Of a DNA stretch of 44,266 nucleotides, positions 30,507 through 41,106 are shown piece by piece. The DNA is from Priapulus caudatus (lineage: Eukaryota; Priapulida; Priapulimorpha; Priapulimorphida; Priapulidae), in contig NW_014577566.1 in the NCBI RefSeq assembly GCF_000485595.1, forward strand, positions 23,084 through 67,349, given 5' to 3'. The translations under genes and the position numbers were made by a program. The notes below the pieces were generated by a model. The model was not told the origin of the DNA and made no database searches. It saw only the letters and a program-made list of their open reading frames with translations. Position 1 is the first letter of the stretch; each line of letters starts with the position of its first letter.

Positions 30507-32345
30507 GTTAAAGAATGCAAAGATAAATTCCCGACCAAAGAACATGGGTCAGGAAATTCCTAGGAGTGCACTGGAACTTCCGAAGCTAATGAATTCAAAA
30601 AATATAGGAAAGAAGAGAAAAACAACTATCATAAAGATCATGGTAATTTGGTGTGATGCATTTTTTCTGATCTATAAGTTTACATTCTAGCTGAATTAAA
30701 GAAATTACCTAAATCTATTTTATTTACTTTTCTTTGCAGCACGACAACCTATACAGAAAAAAGTAACGGAGAAAGTCGTACAGCCGGTACCAGCATTCAA
30801 GCAGAAAATGGGAGAAAGTAACAATTCATATTTCAACAGAATGGATAAAAAAGTGTAAGCAACAAAACAGAGAGTTTTGTGTTATTAACTGAACAACAAC
30901 ATGATAGCTGCTGTCCTATTGACATTTCATCAGCGCTACTGCAATTATTGTTGATAAAAGTTATAGTTATTTTTATTATATCTATAAATGTCATTTCAGT
31001 TTCATACTCAAATAAGAGATAGTCCTTAGCTAAGAATGATATCATACTCCATAAACAAAAGCATCGTCCTTGTGAATTATGATTAGTTACAATTACATCA
31101 GAAGGCATTGACAGTCCCGATAAATGGAGCACACGATGTTATCATGTAACAATCTAAATTGTTGTTAATGGAAGCATAAAATTCTATCGAAAAAATATTG
31201 TAATTATTATTTGTATTCAACAGAATCCTGAGATATACTGTTCAGATCACTTGGGATGCTGCCATCACTAATATGTTACAAAGCTAAACGAAGTTAACAA
31301 GTGCTCATTAGCAGCATAGCAGGTAATTAATATAGTCAACTCTCCAAATTCTATACGTCTGCAAAACCGAATCTCACGTTAAACCAGACAATTTTTAAGC
31401 CCCAATGCCATTGGAGACATGTATGATGTTCCCCTATAAACCAAACTTCGCGGGAAACCGAACTAAATAGCGGGTTCTGAGGATGGTCGGTATTAGGAGA
31501 GTTGACTGCATCGCATGTTCTTTTGTCACACAGGGCAGAGTTCGAAGTGCAGTGGGATGTGGAAGTGACGCAGCAGCGGGACATCAAGGTTTACGTAAAG
31601 CCTGTCACACCGTTGGAGTCTGTGCAGAGAAAGACAATGTGAGTGGCTCCCTGCATGACCCTACCTAAGAATCTAGTGTGCCATCAGGACTACCGCTGGC
31701 ATTTGCCACCTTCGCAAAAATGCGATAAATAACGAACAGTGGCGATTTTACTACACTAAGTGGCAAATACAATTGGCGAATGATTTAACTACTCAGAAAA
31801 TTACGATTGATTATAAAATCGTCAAATTGCAGTGTCATTTCATAGAATGTTTTCGTACACCTTATTTCGTATACCCATCACCTGTTTAGGCTTTGCTTAG
31901 CACATACGATAAAGTAAACAGTGGCTATAGATTTTCGTTGGTGGCTAAAAAATAACTTTAGTGTCTCAAGTCTTGGCTCAAACTTTAAAACATCCAGAGG
32001 GAGGCCGGTGCCATTACGTGTAGAAAATTACGGCGGCCGATGCCAGCTTATGGTAGTACTCTAGAGAGATGCAAGTAATACTATGCATATAATTTTGGGT
32101 ACTTATCTTCAGTATGATAATACTCTGCAGGGATGCAGGCATGTTTAGAGATTTCCTCTATATCTTTCTGACTGTTGTTGTTAAATGAACACTATATTGA
32201 ACATTTCTGAGCTCTAGTGGTGAATTAAAGTGTATTATAGAATCAGTGTTTATTGTCTTCAGACAAAAGCAGAGAGTGGCAGACAAAAAGAAAAACATGA
32301 AGTCTGCAAAGAAACAGAAACAGGCTGTAGACTTTACGAGGACTG
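30507..32345 (+). CDS. CCDC137: CCDC137-like protein, four exons (partial)
   Basis: Exons with canonical AG/GT borders: 30507-30642 (RPKNMGQEIPRS, then GKKRKT); 30757-30854 (alternative acceptor at 30739), with PVPAFKQKMGESNNSYFNRM; 31534-31638 (AEFEVQWDVEVTQQRDIKVY); 32263-32345 (QKQRVADKKKNMKSAKKQKQ). Phases agree across all three junctions: 0, then two bases (GT+G), then two bases (AT+A). The order of motifs, a (K/R)P(K/R)N..QEIP box, a VP.FKQ..GES...Y..RM box, then a Lys/Arg-rich helix, is that of metazoan CCDC137, a nucleolar/chromosome-associated basic coiled-coil protein. The 5' end with the start codon was not found. The identification rests on remembered family motifs. Confidence 0.6.
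31333..31507. mobile_element. Small MITE in an intron (Tc1/mariner or pogo-like ends)
   Basis: AGTCAACTCTCC at about 31335 is inverted at about 31495-31506 (GGAGAGTTGACT). Internal matches (AACCGAA and its complement) continue the symmetry. It ends 26 bp before the acceptor of the 31534 exon. The ends resemble pogo/Tigger termini; a TA duplication is not clear. Confidence 0.5.
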
Positions 32346-33331
32346 GTAGGTGTTGCGACACTGCCCATTATACACACTGCTGTTATTTCATGTGCATGAA
32401 TTTGTGACGTAATTATTGTAAAAGGAATATCTGGAAGTGTTTGGCTCAATGACAAAAAACTATTCCCCTCACTTTCATCATTGTTGTAAATAATTAGAGT
32501 GCTTCCTAGTCCATGGGCCAGACCTGCTCAAATGTACTATTCAGAAAGTCCAGCCGGAAGTGGTATAGATTTAAAGCTTCGCCTAGGGTGATTACAAGAA
32601 GTCATGACAGCAATCCCGAAAGAGTAGCTTTCTTGTATATTTTTAGCTCGGAAATATCGTATATATAGTCGATTTGACGTTCTTATGTATTCAATACCCA
32701 ACCTAGAAATATTCTTTCCTATGATGTTTTTTGGCTAATTTGTACTCATATGGGGTCCTAACACAAATTCAACTTCGTTGCCCAAATGGCAATTTTGGGC
32801 AACTCTAGTAATTTGCACAAATCCAAAATGGCCGCTGGACTCTATCTTTAAAATTGAACTTTTTAACTACTTGACCTAAAATGATGTGTAATACATCTTT
32901 TATAGGTGTATTAGGTGCGTAGAATCCATTTCTAACGTTATTTTTTGGTTCAAGGTCAGGATCAGAAGCTAAAGGGCAAGTCAAGGTCAAATTTTACTTT
33001 TCAGCAATGAACAATAAATGGAAATTTTAACTAAATTACATTTTAGTTTATTCATGCACAGGAATGGATAATCATATATCATTTGACATATTTGGCGATG
33101 AAAACAGTAAAAAGCCATATTTGAAACATGTAATCAGTAATCACACCTGTTAACACGTAGGTTGTAAATTATTTAGCTGCAGTAGGCACAGTCATGGTGC
33201 ATAGTGCCTGAACATTGGCTTACTCCCACTCATCATCCAGGTAATCAGATTCAGAGAGACTATTCTCAACATCCACATGACCTTCACCCTCATGATCTAT
33301 ACCCTCCACAAAATCCTCTCCCTCAACATCC
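32346..33331. other. Intronic sequence; GGCCATTTTGG-type palindromes
   Basis: No gene recognised. CCAAATGGCAATTTTGGGCA and CAAATCCAAAATGGCCGCTG near 32780-32835 resemble the subterminal words of the transposon at 6924-10056, so a terminal part of a related element may lie here. I did not find a convincing partner terminus. Confidence 0.4.
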
Positions 33332-34648
33332 TTATTCAACAATTCTCATCTTCAGCATAAGCATCTCGTCTCTTAGTGTATGGATTGCAGCAGCTCGATT
33401 TACCAGAGCAGATACAGTATGACGTGCATGAAAGATGTTCTTTGCGACAGCCACATGTCTCGGTGGTGCCCAATAGACCCAGTACACCAGTAAGATTAAC
33501 ACATCTGTGTCATCACTAAGCACACGGATTACGCCATGTCCATAGTTAGCAGCCATAAGGACATAGGAGATTATGGTAATGTCGGCTTCATCGTGACCAA
33601 ATACACCATCGTCTCGAGTATCCATTGTTGCATTTTCTCCTACATTGAAGGTACACAACACGCTTGCCTGCCTCTGCTTGTTGTTCGTGCTCTTCATGAT
33701 TGCAGCTCTTTTTGGCATATAACTGGCAATGGAGAGTATATAGTCAATGATAACTTCACCAGCCCGCCGCATTCTCTCATGATCCTTGGCCGAGACATCT
33801 TGGTACTTGTCGAAGACAATGATTTTCGCGATACCATCTGGATAGCGACTTAAACGGCATTGAATATGTGCAATCAGATCTGAGGGACTGCCACCATGTG
33901 GCCACACAATATGGTAGAACAGCTGTGAAACATCCACGATGACAATGTCAGGAGCTGATGGCAATACCTCACGCACACCGCGTTTGACCAACCCTGACTT
34001 GTTGCCTTTGCGGAGACAACCATGCTCATCAATGAGTGATGAAGGCACTGCACACAGCTCATAGGTAAACAGAAGTCCAAGCTCCATCTGCCGCTGCTGC
34101 CCAATCATCAATAGCCGGAGAAACATGTTCTCAAGGTCTATTACTGGCCTGGCCTGGTTGCTCTTGACCTGCTTCGTGAGAACAGACATTGTCGTGATGG
34201 GCTACTAATAGGGTCTTAGAACCCATCAGGGAGACTGGCGATGTATTTGCTTTCCATTTTTCTTTCAATCACAATCGAATCAGCAACATTCACACCAGCA
34301 GGGGCAATTTGGCCAGTGACTGGGTTGTACAGATAAAGTCGGTAATCTTCAAGTGGGTGAGGTATTTCTCCACCTCTGTATCAATGAGATCACGATCATT
34401 TGCATCAAAGACACGTGAGTGCCTCAACTCCTCATTGAGCTGTTTCTGTGCAGATTGACATGGTGTAGATGCAGAGTAGCTATAGTCCATACGGTCTGAC
34501 ACATGGACAGTGATAAGGAAGGCATCGATCCACTCACAAACTAACTCTGTAGACAGAGCTAGCTGGACTGGTTTTAGGGGTACCTTCCAACAATCAATGC
34601 TCCAGCGATCTGTCTGGTCCAGCGTCTGAACGGTGACCAGAAGTCATT
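33332..34648 (-). pseudogene. FEN1/XPG-like nuclease family, N-terminal and middle part, truncated
   Basis: The largest open piece, 34189-33332 (285 codons), contains VDLENMFLRLLMIGQQRQME-like and IVIVDVSQLFYHIVWP (PIN-like first Asp strand), then IIVFDKYQDVSAKDHERM (VFD strand), GHDEADITIISYV (acidic helix) and VLSDDTDVLILLVYWVYW (second acidic cluster). It then loses homology before the HA(F/L)TGCDT element and the CXC tail, so the 3' end is truncated. Upstream, 34648-34290 adds WIDAFLITVHVSDRMDYSY and LNEELRHSRVFD. Between the pieces lie a frameshift near 34320, an in-frame TAA at 34218-34216 within SLPDGF*DPISSP, and a frameshift near 34195. It sits antisense in the CCDC137-like intron and its 5' end touches that of the plus-strand relative. 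Confidence 0.75.
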
Positions 34649-36096
34649 TACCGAAGTTGCAGGAAGTCTTTTTTGCATGGTGCTAAACGAAGGTGCTTCA
34701 AGTGACAGGATCGACGTTGTTTTCGATGACTACCGAGAAGAATCCACCAAGAACGCAGAAAGGGAGAAGAGAGGTGAAGGGTCAAGAAACGAATTCCGAA
34801 ACATTCAAGACGAGCACAAGGTAAAACAGTGGAGTAGATTCCTGTGTAGCTTAAAGAACAAGCAAGCTTTCATAGTTTTTGTAACAAGCGAATGGAAGAA
34901 AGACAAGTACGTAGAGAGGCTAACGGGGAAAACACTTGTCGTAGCGTGTGGATATACTTGCTACCAATTATCGTCTGCTGCCGGAGTTGAAAGTATCAGG
35001 GAGCTAGAATCAAGTCAAGAGGAAGCTGATACCCAAATTCTCTTACATGTAGCCCATGCAGCAAAATCATCTAGCTTTGCTGCAGTCATCGTGGTATTCG
35101 AAGACACGGATGTTTTGGTTCTTTGCTTGGCAATCAAGAGCTTTATATCAACCCCGATGTTCATCAAATGTGGGTCGCAGACCAGAGTAAAGTACGTAGA
35201 TGTCGACAAAATAGTAGAGAGCATAGGATCAAGTGTATGTAGATCCCTTCCAGGCCTACATGCGTTCACTGGATGCGACACTGTCAGCGCCTTTGCCGGG
35301 CGGGGTAAGGTAGCAGCGTATCGCCTGATGAAACAGAGTGACAAGTTCTAAGGAGTGTTCCAGCCACTGGGCAGGGACTGGTGTGTGTCAGATGAGTTGT
35401 CCCAGGGTCTTCAGAAGTTTATTTTCGAGATGTATTGTAGAAACTCTGGAACAAGCAACGTCAATAAACTGCGCTACCGTTTGTTCTGCCTAAAGAAAGG
35501 AGACGTCGACTCAAATCAGCTGCCACCTTGCAGTGACACCATTTGCAAACACTCTCTACGATCCAATTACGAGACTGCTCTATGGAGACGAAGTCTGCAA
35601 AGATATCCAGAAATACCATCACCAGTAGGATCTGGTTGGTGCAGGGAAGATGGCAAACTGGTCGTCGACTGGATGGATGGGCAGCCGGCTCCGAAAGCAG
35701 TTCTAGAGCTGGTATCGTGTCAATGCAGTAGGTCCTGCAAGCTTCCATCGTGTTCCTGCCTTACTAACGGCATGCGATGCACGGACCTGTGTCGGCTCCA
35801 GGAATGTACCAACAGGCAAGATGATGACGATGATGTTGTATCTGATTATGACGATAGCTCTAGGTAAAGGTAATAACTTTCCACGTGCTGTGTTTTTCGA
35901 GGAAAACTGTATTTATAACACGATGGCTGTAGTATTACATAATATATGTCTTGTTTTGAAAAAAGAAAAGAACGGTACTTAATTATTATATATGTGTATA
36001 AATCATGGTTGTCATGGCAACTGCCCATTCATCCCACTGTTTTGACAAATATGTAATATGACTCTTTCTTTATATATCAGCGACGATGATGCTTGA
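34600..36096 (+). pseudogene. FEN1/XPG-like nuclease with CXC tail, single in-frame stop
   Basis: The frame is open from about 34600 (GDQKSFTEVAGSLFCMVLNE), through RIDVVFDDYREESTKNAERE, SSQEEADTQILLHVAHAA (acidic helix), VVFEDTDVLVLCL (second acidic cluster) and LPGLHAFTGCDTVSAFAGRG (the FEN1-like GxD helix-turn-helix). A TAA follows at 35349-35351, then the same frame continues to KAVLELVSCQCSRSCKLPSC and CTDLCRLQECTN, a Tesmin/TSO1-type CXC motif, and a poly-Asp run. A consensus donor at 35864 (TCTAG|GTAAAG) and acceptor at 36080 (ATATATCAG) join it in phase to a tiny last exon, SDDDA and stop, ending at 36096. One nonsense mutation separates it from intactness, but the N-terminal domain seen in the minus-strand relative is missing. 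It is embedded in the CCDC137-like intron in the same orientation. Confidence 0.75.
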
Positions 36097-37210
36097 AAAC
36101 CTCGGACACCAAGGCCAAGTCTCCAATGAGGCAAGTTCTACAATGGCCTTTGAAGGACGAGGACAGGCCAAACAGAGAATCGAGGCAATTATATAATTAG
36201 CTAAATAATTTAAGGGAGCTGTAAACTATTCGTTAGATTATGCAATATTGCTAACATGTGCTGGAATGGTCTTGAAAAGTAAAGATTGACCTTTTGGCAA
36301 TGTTGTGTGGCTGTTGCTATCCGAATTTTGAAACGGAAAACGTTGCTCTAGGTAAAATATTAGTTTAGTTGCTGATTTAGGAAGCATGTCGGTTGCTATG
36401 ACAACAACAAAGACATTTTTAAAATTGTGTACATTTTTATATAAACCTATTGACCTCTCTGATATGACTTACGCAAAAACTTTCGTTTAAAAATGAATTG
36501 TTATTCGTTTATAATTTGACATTTGAGCATTGTAAGCTATTCGGCAGTCATCAGGCAATTTCTGATGACGTCATTTGGTCACGTGATTTCGGCAAGAAAG
36601 CTACTCATAGAAGCTTGCTATCATGGATTATAATAAACTTCAGCTATTGCAGATTCCAAAAAGTCATGATAACACTGGTCCCTCCATATGGTACAAATAA
36701 CCCTATTTTTGGAGTCTTGGCCCATGAACTATCCCCGTCATTTACTCATTGTCCACTCGACCACTCGACTATCTCACAGGCTATGCACGAGTGTGTTAGT
36801 GGAACAACAAGGTATTGGTCAAGTAATTATACCAAAATTACAAATTCTCAATATTATACAGAGTCAAAAATAACATAAAGGTGTCAACATTATAATACTC
36901 AATTTCACAATACATCTGTAGTACCGCAATAATATCACAATGGCTTTTAAATTACTGTTATATAATATTGGCAATGGTATTTCAACTGTCACAATATGCT
37001 CACAATATTAAATTGTACCTAGTTATCACCCTTAGTATATTGTGGTTTGGACGTGAAGGCATGTGTATGCTCGAATTATAATTGGCAAAAAATATTAATT
37101 TTGTAAACCCAGGCAAAAATGCGGCTCTGGTAGTAGACACAGTAGTGCAACCATCTCTGGTTACGAGCACTGAATGGAAACTTCTAAGTTTGAAAGAATA
37201 TTACATGGAG
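36097..37210. other. Intronic sequence with no recognised feature
   Basis: An ORF of 126 codons at 36498-36878 shows no recognisable motif. The remainder is AT-rich with clusters of CAATATTA/TAATATTG words around 36845-37010. Confidence 0.45.
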
Positions 37211-37278
37211 AATGCGCATTCATTTTTGCAAATGAGATTGAATTCGGGGAGGTAGCCATGCAACCACCGAAACTACTC
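37211..37278 (+). CDS. CCDC137: CCDC137-like exon with FGEV.(M/L)QPP box
   Basis: Encodes [15 protein letters not shown], matching the (V/I)xFGEVxxQPPxL box that follows the basic helix in CCDC137 proteins. The start is uncertain. An AG at 37209-37210 gives the required phase after the 32345 donor, but its context is poor. The AG at 37235-37236 (CATTTTTGCAAATGAG) looks better and would give the more conserved sequence TRT-IEFGEV, but is one base out of phase. The 3' border is not resolved, and no exon for the remaining C-terminus was found, so the gene either continues beyond what I can detect or is truncated by the satellite DNA downstream. The intron before it would be about 4.9 kb. Confidence 0.55.
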
Positions 37279-37544
37279 TCCCTTTTTCGCTCTGTATCTC
37301 GCTGTTCTCCAATCTATCAATTCCTATCTGCCACGCAGTTGATTCTTGCTCCCAGCTCTCGCACCCTGTCACCCTCACAAGCGCCCCACTCTCTTCATTG
37401 TGCTGGAATGGTTACGCGGTGGGGGCGGAGCCATGTTTAAGTGACGGCTGTTCCATCAATTGCGTGTGCTTCCCCATGATAATAGCGTCGGTTACATCAT
37501 GGAGTGGTGGTGGTGCTGGTGCTGTGGTCCGTCTCTCGGCGTGT
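37279..37544. other. Unassigned sequence
   Basis: No further exon of the CCDC137-like gene recognised. A GGTGGTGGTGCTGGTGCTG run precedes the GT tract. Confidence 0.35.
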
Positions 37545-37870
37545 GTGTATGTGTGTGTGTGTGTGGTTGTGTGTGTGTGTGTGTGTGCGTTCGTTCGTTT
37601 GTGCGTGCGTGCGTGTGTGTGCGAGTGCGAGTGCGTGTGCGCGTGCGCGCGCGCGCGTGTGTGTATATGGGGTGTGGTGTGTGTGCGTGTGTGTGTGTGT
37701 GTGTGGGGGGGGGGTGCGTAAGTACGTGTGCGTAAGTGCGTGTGCGTAAGTGCGTGTGTAAATTCACTTCTTCTTGCGCGCGTACTTGCATAATGCGTGC
37801 ACGCGTTCGTGCACACGTGCGTGCATGCGTTCGTGTGTGTTAGCGTACGCGCGCGCGCATGTTGATTGTG
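37545..37870. repeat. GT/GC-rich microsatellite cluster
   Basis: GT-rich runs with GCGC and TGCG variants, a G10 run at about 37707-37716 and short GTAAGTGCGTGTGC tandem units at 37717-37760. Long overlapping ORFs on both strands are repeat artefacts. Confidence 0.9.
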
Positions 37871-37987
37871 TGATTGAGTTCGTCAGCTATAAGCCGGCGA
37901 TCATAGTAAGTGGAGTGAATCTATGGTCGACAGAGGGTCAAACCAATCCTACTGTCTGCTATCTAAGCAGCTATAGCAAGCTGAGAG

Positions 37988-38005
37988 CACATACGCACGC
38001 ACACA

Positions 38006-38049
<44 letters not shown>

Positions 38050-38050
38050 G
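37988..38050. repeat. (ACGC)n microsatellite
   Basis: About 15 units of ACGC/GCAC with an initial ACACACGC variation. It is on the opposite phase (CA-rich) to the GT cluster 130 bp upstream. Confidence 0.9.
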
Positions 38051-38460
38051 CGACGCACTCGCCAGGCATTTCGTCGCGGAAAATACTCCCATCCCACCAC
38101 CCCTGCTTCACACCACCGTCCCTCTTCACCCACAAGCCTAGCGCTACACTACACCGACGCCATTTAACCGAGAATATTCCGAATATCGTACTGATTTTTC
38201 TCGATAAGTATTCGCCGGGCCTGGAACCTATATCTTCGATTCTCCCACGATCATTTCTGCCTGCATCGATCTGTTAGCAGGCGTAGCTAGTGGCACTGCT
38301 GCGGCGTGGCGGCAGCCAATACATAGAGCAGCGGGCTGGCGTTTGCATCGATAGTCTCCGGCTCCAACACCGGGCATGAGTCATCGGGCAGGGACGTTGT
38401 CCCTCTACGCTGCTCACATCATCATTGATGGCTTCTTGCGAATGCGGAAGCTGGAATGAT
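38051..38460. other. Unassigned sequence
   Basis: No gene recognised. The plus-strand ORF 37774-38277 passes through the ACGC repeat and shows no known motif. Confidence 0.35.
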
Positions 38461-38998
38461 GAGGGCTGGAAGGATGGATGCTGGGAAGATGGATGCTGGG
38501 AGGATGGATGCTGGGAGGATGAATGCTGAGAGGATGGATGCTGGAAGGATGGATGCTGGGAGGATAGATGCTGGGAAGATAGATGCTAGGAAAAGGGATG
38601 CTGGGAGGATGGATGCTGTAAGGATGGATGCTGGGAGGAGGGATGCTAGGAGGATGGATGCTGGGAGGATGGGTGCTGGGAGGATGGATGCTGGGAGGAT
38701 GGATGCTGGGAGGAGGGATGCTGGGAGGAGGGATGCTGTAAGGATGAATGCTGGGAGGAGGGATGCTAGGAGGATGGATGCTGGAAGGATGGATGCTGGA
38801 AGGATGGATGCTGGGAGGATAGATGCTGGGAGGATGGATGCTGGGAGGAGGGATGCTGGGAGGAGGGATGCTGTAAGGATGAGTGCTGGGAGGAGGGATG
38901 CTAGGAAGATGGATGCTGGAAGGATGGATGCTGGAAGGATAGATGCTGGGAGGAGGGATGCTGCGAGGATGGATGCTGGGAGGATGGATGCTGGGAAA
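38461..38998. repeat. 15-bp minisatellite (GGATGCTGGGAGGAT)n, about 36 units
   Basis: A 15-bp tandem unit whose variants (GGAAGAT, GGAGGAG, TGTAAGGAT, CTAGGAGGAT) recur in a higher-order pattern of several units. Because 15 is a multiple of three and no unit gains or loses a base, frames stay open on both strands across the whole array: LPASI on the minus strand and AGRMD on the plus strand, ORFs of 227 and 214 codons. No start context, signal or family supports a protein. Confidence 0.9.
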
Positions 38999-39013
38999 AC
39001 TGCGCGAAAGATC

Positions 39014-39082
39014 TGCGCTTCAGCGCTTCGGATCAAATCTCCTTTCGGCAACGCTTCTCTAGTATCCCGTCTCATCTGGATG
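39014..39082. repeat. Segment shared with the LINE-A copy 1 junction (1361-1427)
   Basis: Lies directly after the 15-bp minisatellite. It contains 43 bases identical to 1385-1427, ending CATCTGGAT, after which both sites diverge. Confidence 0.75.
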
Positions 39083-39235
39083 CTGAGCGTGAGCGAGTGA
39101 TCCAACTTTACAGGAAGCAGAAGGGAACGTCCTCACTACTGCCGGCATCATCGTCGCTACAGACGGGAACGTCCCCCTTACTGCAGTCTCTACATACTAA
39201 CTCTTGAAGAAGTGTTGTGTGTGTGTGAGAGATAG

Positions 39236-39440
39236 AGAGGCGGATGAGTGTACACTTGATGTTAACCCTTGATCGCCTGTTACTGAATAGAGCTGAATGT
39301 GCGTGCACTTCCATGTTACCGCCTGATCACTTGTTATGGGAGAGAGGTGAATAAGCATACACTTCATGTTAACACTTGAGTGTTTGTTATGGAAGATAGG
39401 TGAATAAATGTAAACTTCTTGTTAATACGTATTGAGTGTG
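39236..39440. repeat. Degenerate about 53-bp tandem repeat, 3-4 units
   Basis: Each unit carries GTGAATAA(G/A)..., TACACTT(G/C)ATGTTAAC, then CTTGTTATGG(G/A)AGA; starts lie near 39243, 39290, 39348 and 39403. Units differ by 15-25 percent by eye, so the array is older than the other satellites. Confidence 0.6.
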
Positions 39441-39760
39441 TCCAAGAGTGTGTTATTTGTATTATTAGGTGGCAATATGTATTTATTTAACAGTATTCAA
39501 TTACAGCTGCATCGTCGTTTGGTACTTTATGTACATATTAGTCGTGAACGATATTGATAAAAATCTATCTAGGTGGCGGTCGATGCAACTACTTGGGTGT
39601 TGCCATAGAAATAATATAGCGAGACTAGTGTATCTATATTATTTTTATGAGTGTTGCAAACACGTGCCACGTCTGTGCAGTTGCCTGCATTGTGCTGCCC
39701 TCTATAGCCACAATGATACTAATGTATAGATACACAAATGTGTTTCTCTATGCGAAATAG
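39441..39760. other. Unassigned sequence
   Basis: The 86-codon ORF 39469-39729 has no recognised motif. Confidence 0.4.
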
Positions 39761-39771
39761 CTACGTTACTG

Positions 39772-39974
39772 CAGCCGGCTGAAAGGGGGGATAGGATATG
39801 TTTACTAGGCACTTCTAATTTTAACATATATTTTAAATTTAATTAGGGTTAGGGTTAGGGTTAGGGTTAGGGCACTTTTTAGGGTTTTTGCATCATTCTT
39901 TAATATATCGTAAAATATATGTTAAAATTAGAAGTGCCTAGTAAACATATCCTATCACCCCTTTCAGCCGGCTG
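39772..39974. mobile_element. Foldback element with (TTAGGG)5 core and 11-bp target duplication
   Basis: Arms of about 70 bp: CAGCCGGCTGAAAGG, GATAGGATATGTTTACTAGG and CACTTCTAATTTTAACATAT on the left are exactly reversed on the right (39905-39974) with one or two mismatches. The loop holds TTAGGG repeats at 39843-39872 and a further TTAGGGTTTTT word. CTACGTTACTG at 39761-39771 recurs at 39975-39985, an 11-bp target-site duplication. No ORF is present. Confidence 0.85.
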
Positions 39975-39985
39975 CTACGTTACTG

Positions 39986-40706
39986 TGACTGCGATTATGT
40001 ACAACTGATTGCGTTAAATACAGAAGAATTGTATTTTCATGACTACTTCTTTGATATCGTGTTTAGTTTTAATTAGTGTATAGTTTTGTATGTCTTAATT
40101 TTTAAACAATCGCGTTGAAGCACAAAGCCAATAGTGTGGTTATAAATCGGTTTCATACTCAGCTGAAGTCACTTTCTACGGCAAACCATTATGCAGACGA
40201 ATGGAATGAAGACGGATTTATTATTACACCTTTGACGTTTCATTGTACTCGCAATATAAATCATGTGGAGATTATTATAGTGAGTGTGTGGCAAACTCGC
40301 ACATTAATTCGCAGCTTTATCATGTAACGCACATCGTTCGCGTTTGACGTGTGTAACATACGCGTCCACGTGTATGAGCATTTATACCCCAGCTTGGGTA
40401 AACACCACCCCCACCGAGCTACGTGGAATAAACACCCCCTCCACCTCACACATTGATGCGACTAACATTAAACACCTTCCCGCCGGGATCTGTGACATAA
40501 ATACATCCCTCCACCCACGATCAGTGGAGTGTGACACCGTCTAAAATGGGCCACACATACACGCCCCTGCATGTAATTAGCCAACTCCATTACCTGCGCT
40601 AGGACGCTGCCCATTATCTGAATCATGATCATCGGGCCGTGTTACCTGCTGTTGGTCTCGCTATTAGCGTGGCTGCCGTGGACAACAGCGGGTCTGTCTG
40701 CCCGCT
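39986..40706. other. Unassigned sequence
   Basis: No gene recognised. A set of CACC(C)CC(T/A)CCACC words near 40405-40515 recurs loosely at 50-60 bp spacing. Confidence 0.4.
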
Positions 40707-40900
40707 CGCTCTCTCTCTCTCTCTCTCTCCCTTTCCCCCGTCTCTCTCTCTCTCCTTTTCTCTCTCTAGATAATATGCGTGTATGTGTGCGTGCTTGTGT
40801 ACGCGTGTGAGCGTGTTTGTTTGCGCGTGTGTGCGTGCTTGTGTGCTTGTGTGCGTGTGTACGCGCGCGTGCGTGTGTGCATGTACGTACGTACGGGCGA
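40707..40900. repeat. CT and GT microsatellites
   Basis: CTCT runs at about 40707-40770 followed by GTGTGCGTGCTT-type repeats to about 40900. Confidence 0.85.
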
Positions 40901-40950
40901 GTGCCCGTGCCCTCGACGCATGGTATGAGTGGCTAGTGTTGTACGCTGTG

Positions 40951-40971
40951 ACAGCCCGCCAGCACGGCGGG
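40951..40971. repeat. GC-rich 8-bp-stem hairpin
   Basis: AGCCCGCC is followed after five bases by GGCGGGCT. Isolated; no function evident. Confidence 0.5.
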
Positions 40972-41106
40972 CTACAAAGACACCGCTCTCTGCAGGTGAT
41001 AATGACGGGTGATGATTGCTGCGTGCACGCTCGCCACCTCCACACACACATATTATATACATCCCCGAATGCTGTGGGAAAAGGCGCAACTCGTGGCCTG
41101 CTGTCG

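Noticed and set aside
36498-36878. 126-codon plus-strand ORF
   Set aside because: No recognisable domain, lies in an AT-rich intron, and has no support beyond being open.
37774-38277. 167-codon plus-strand ORF
   Set aside because: Passes through (ACGC)n and has no known motif on either side of it.
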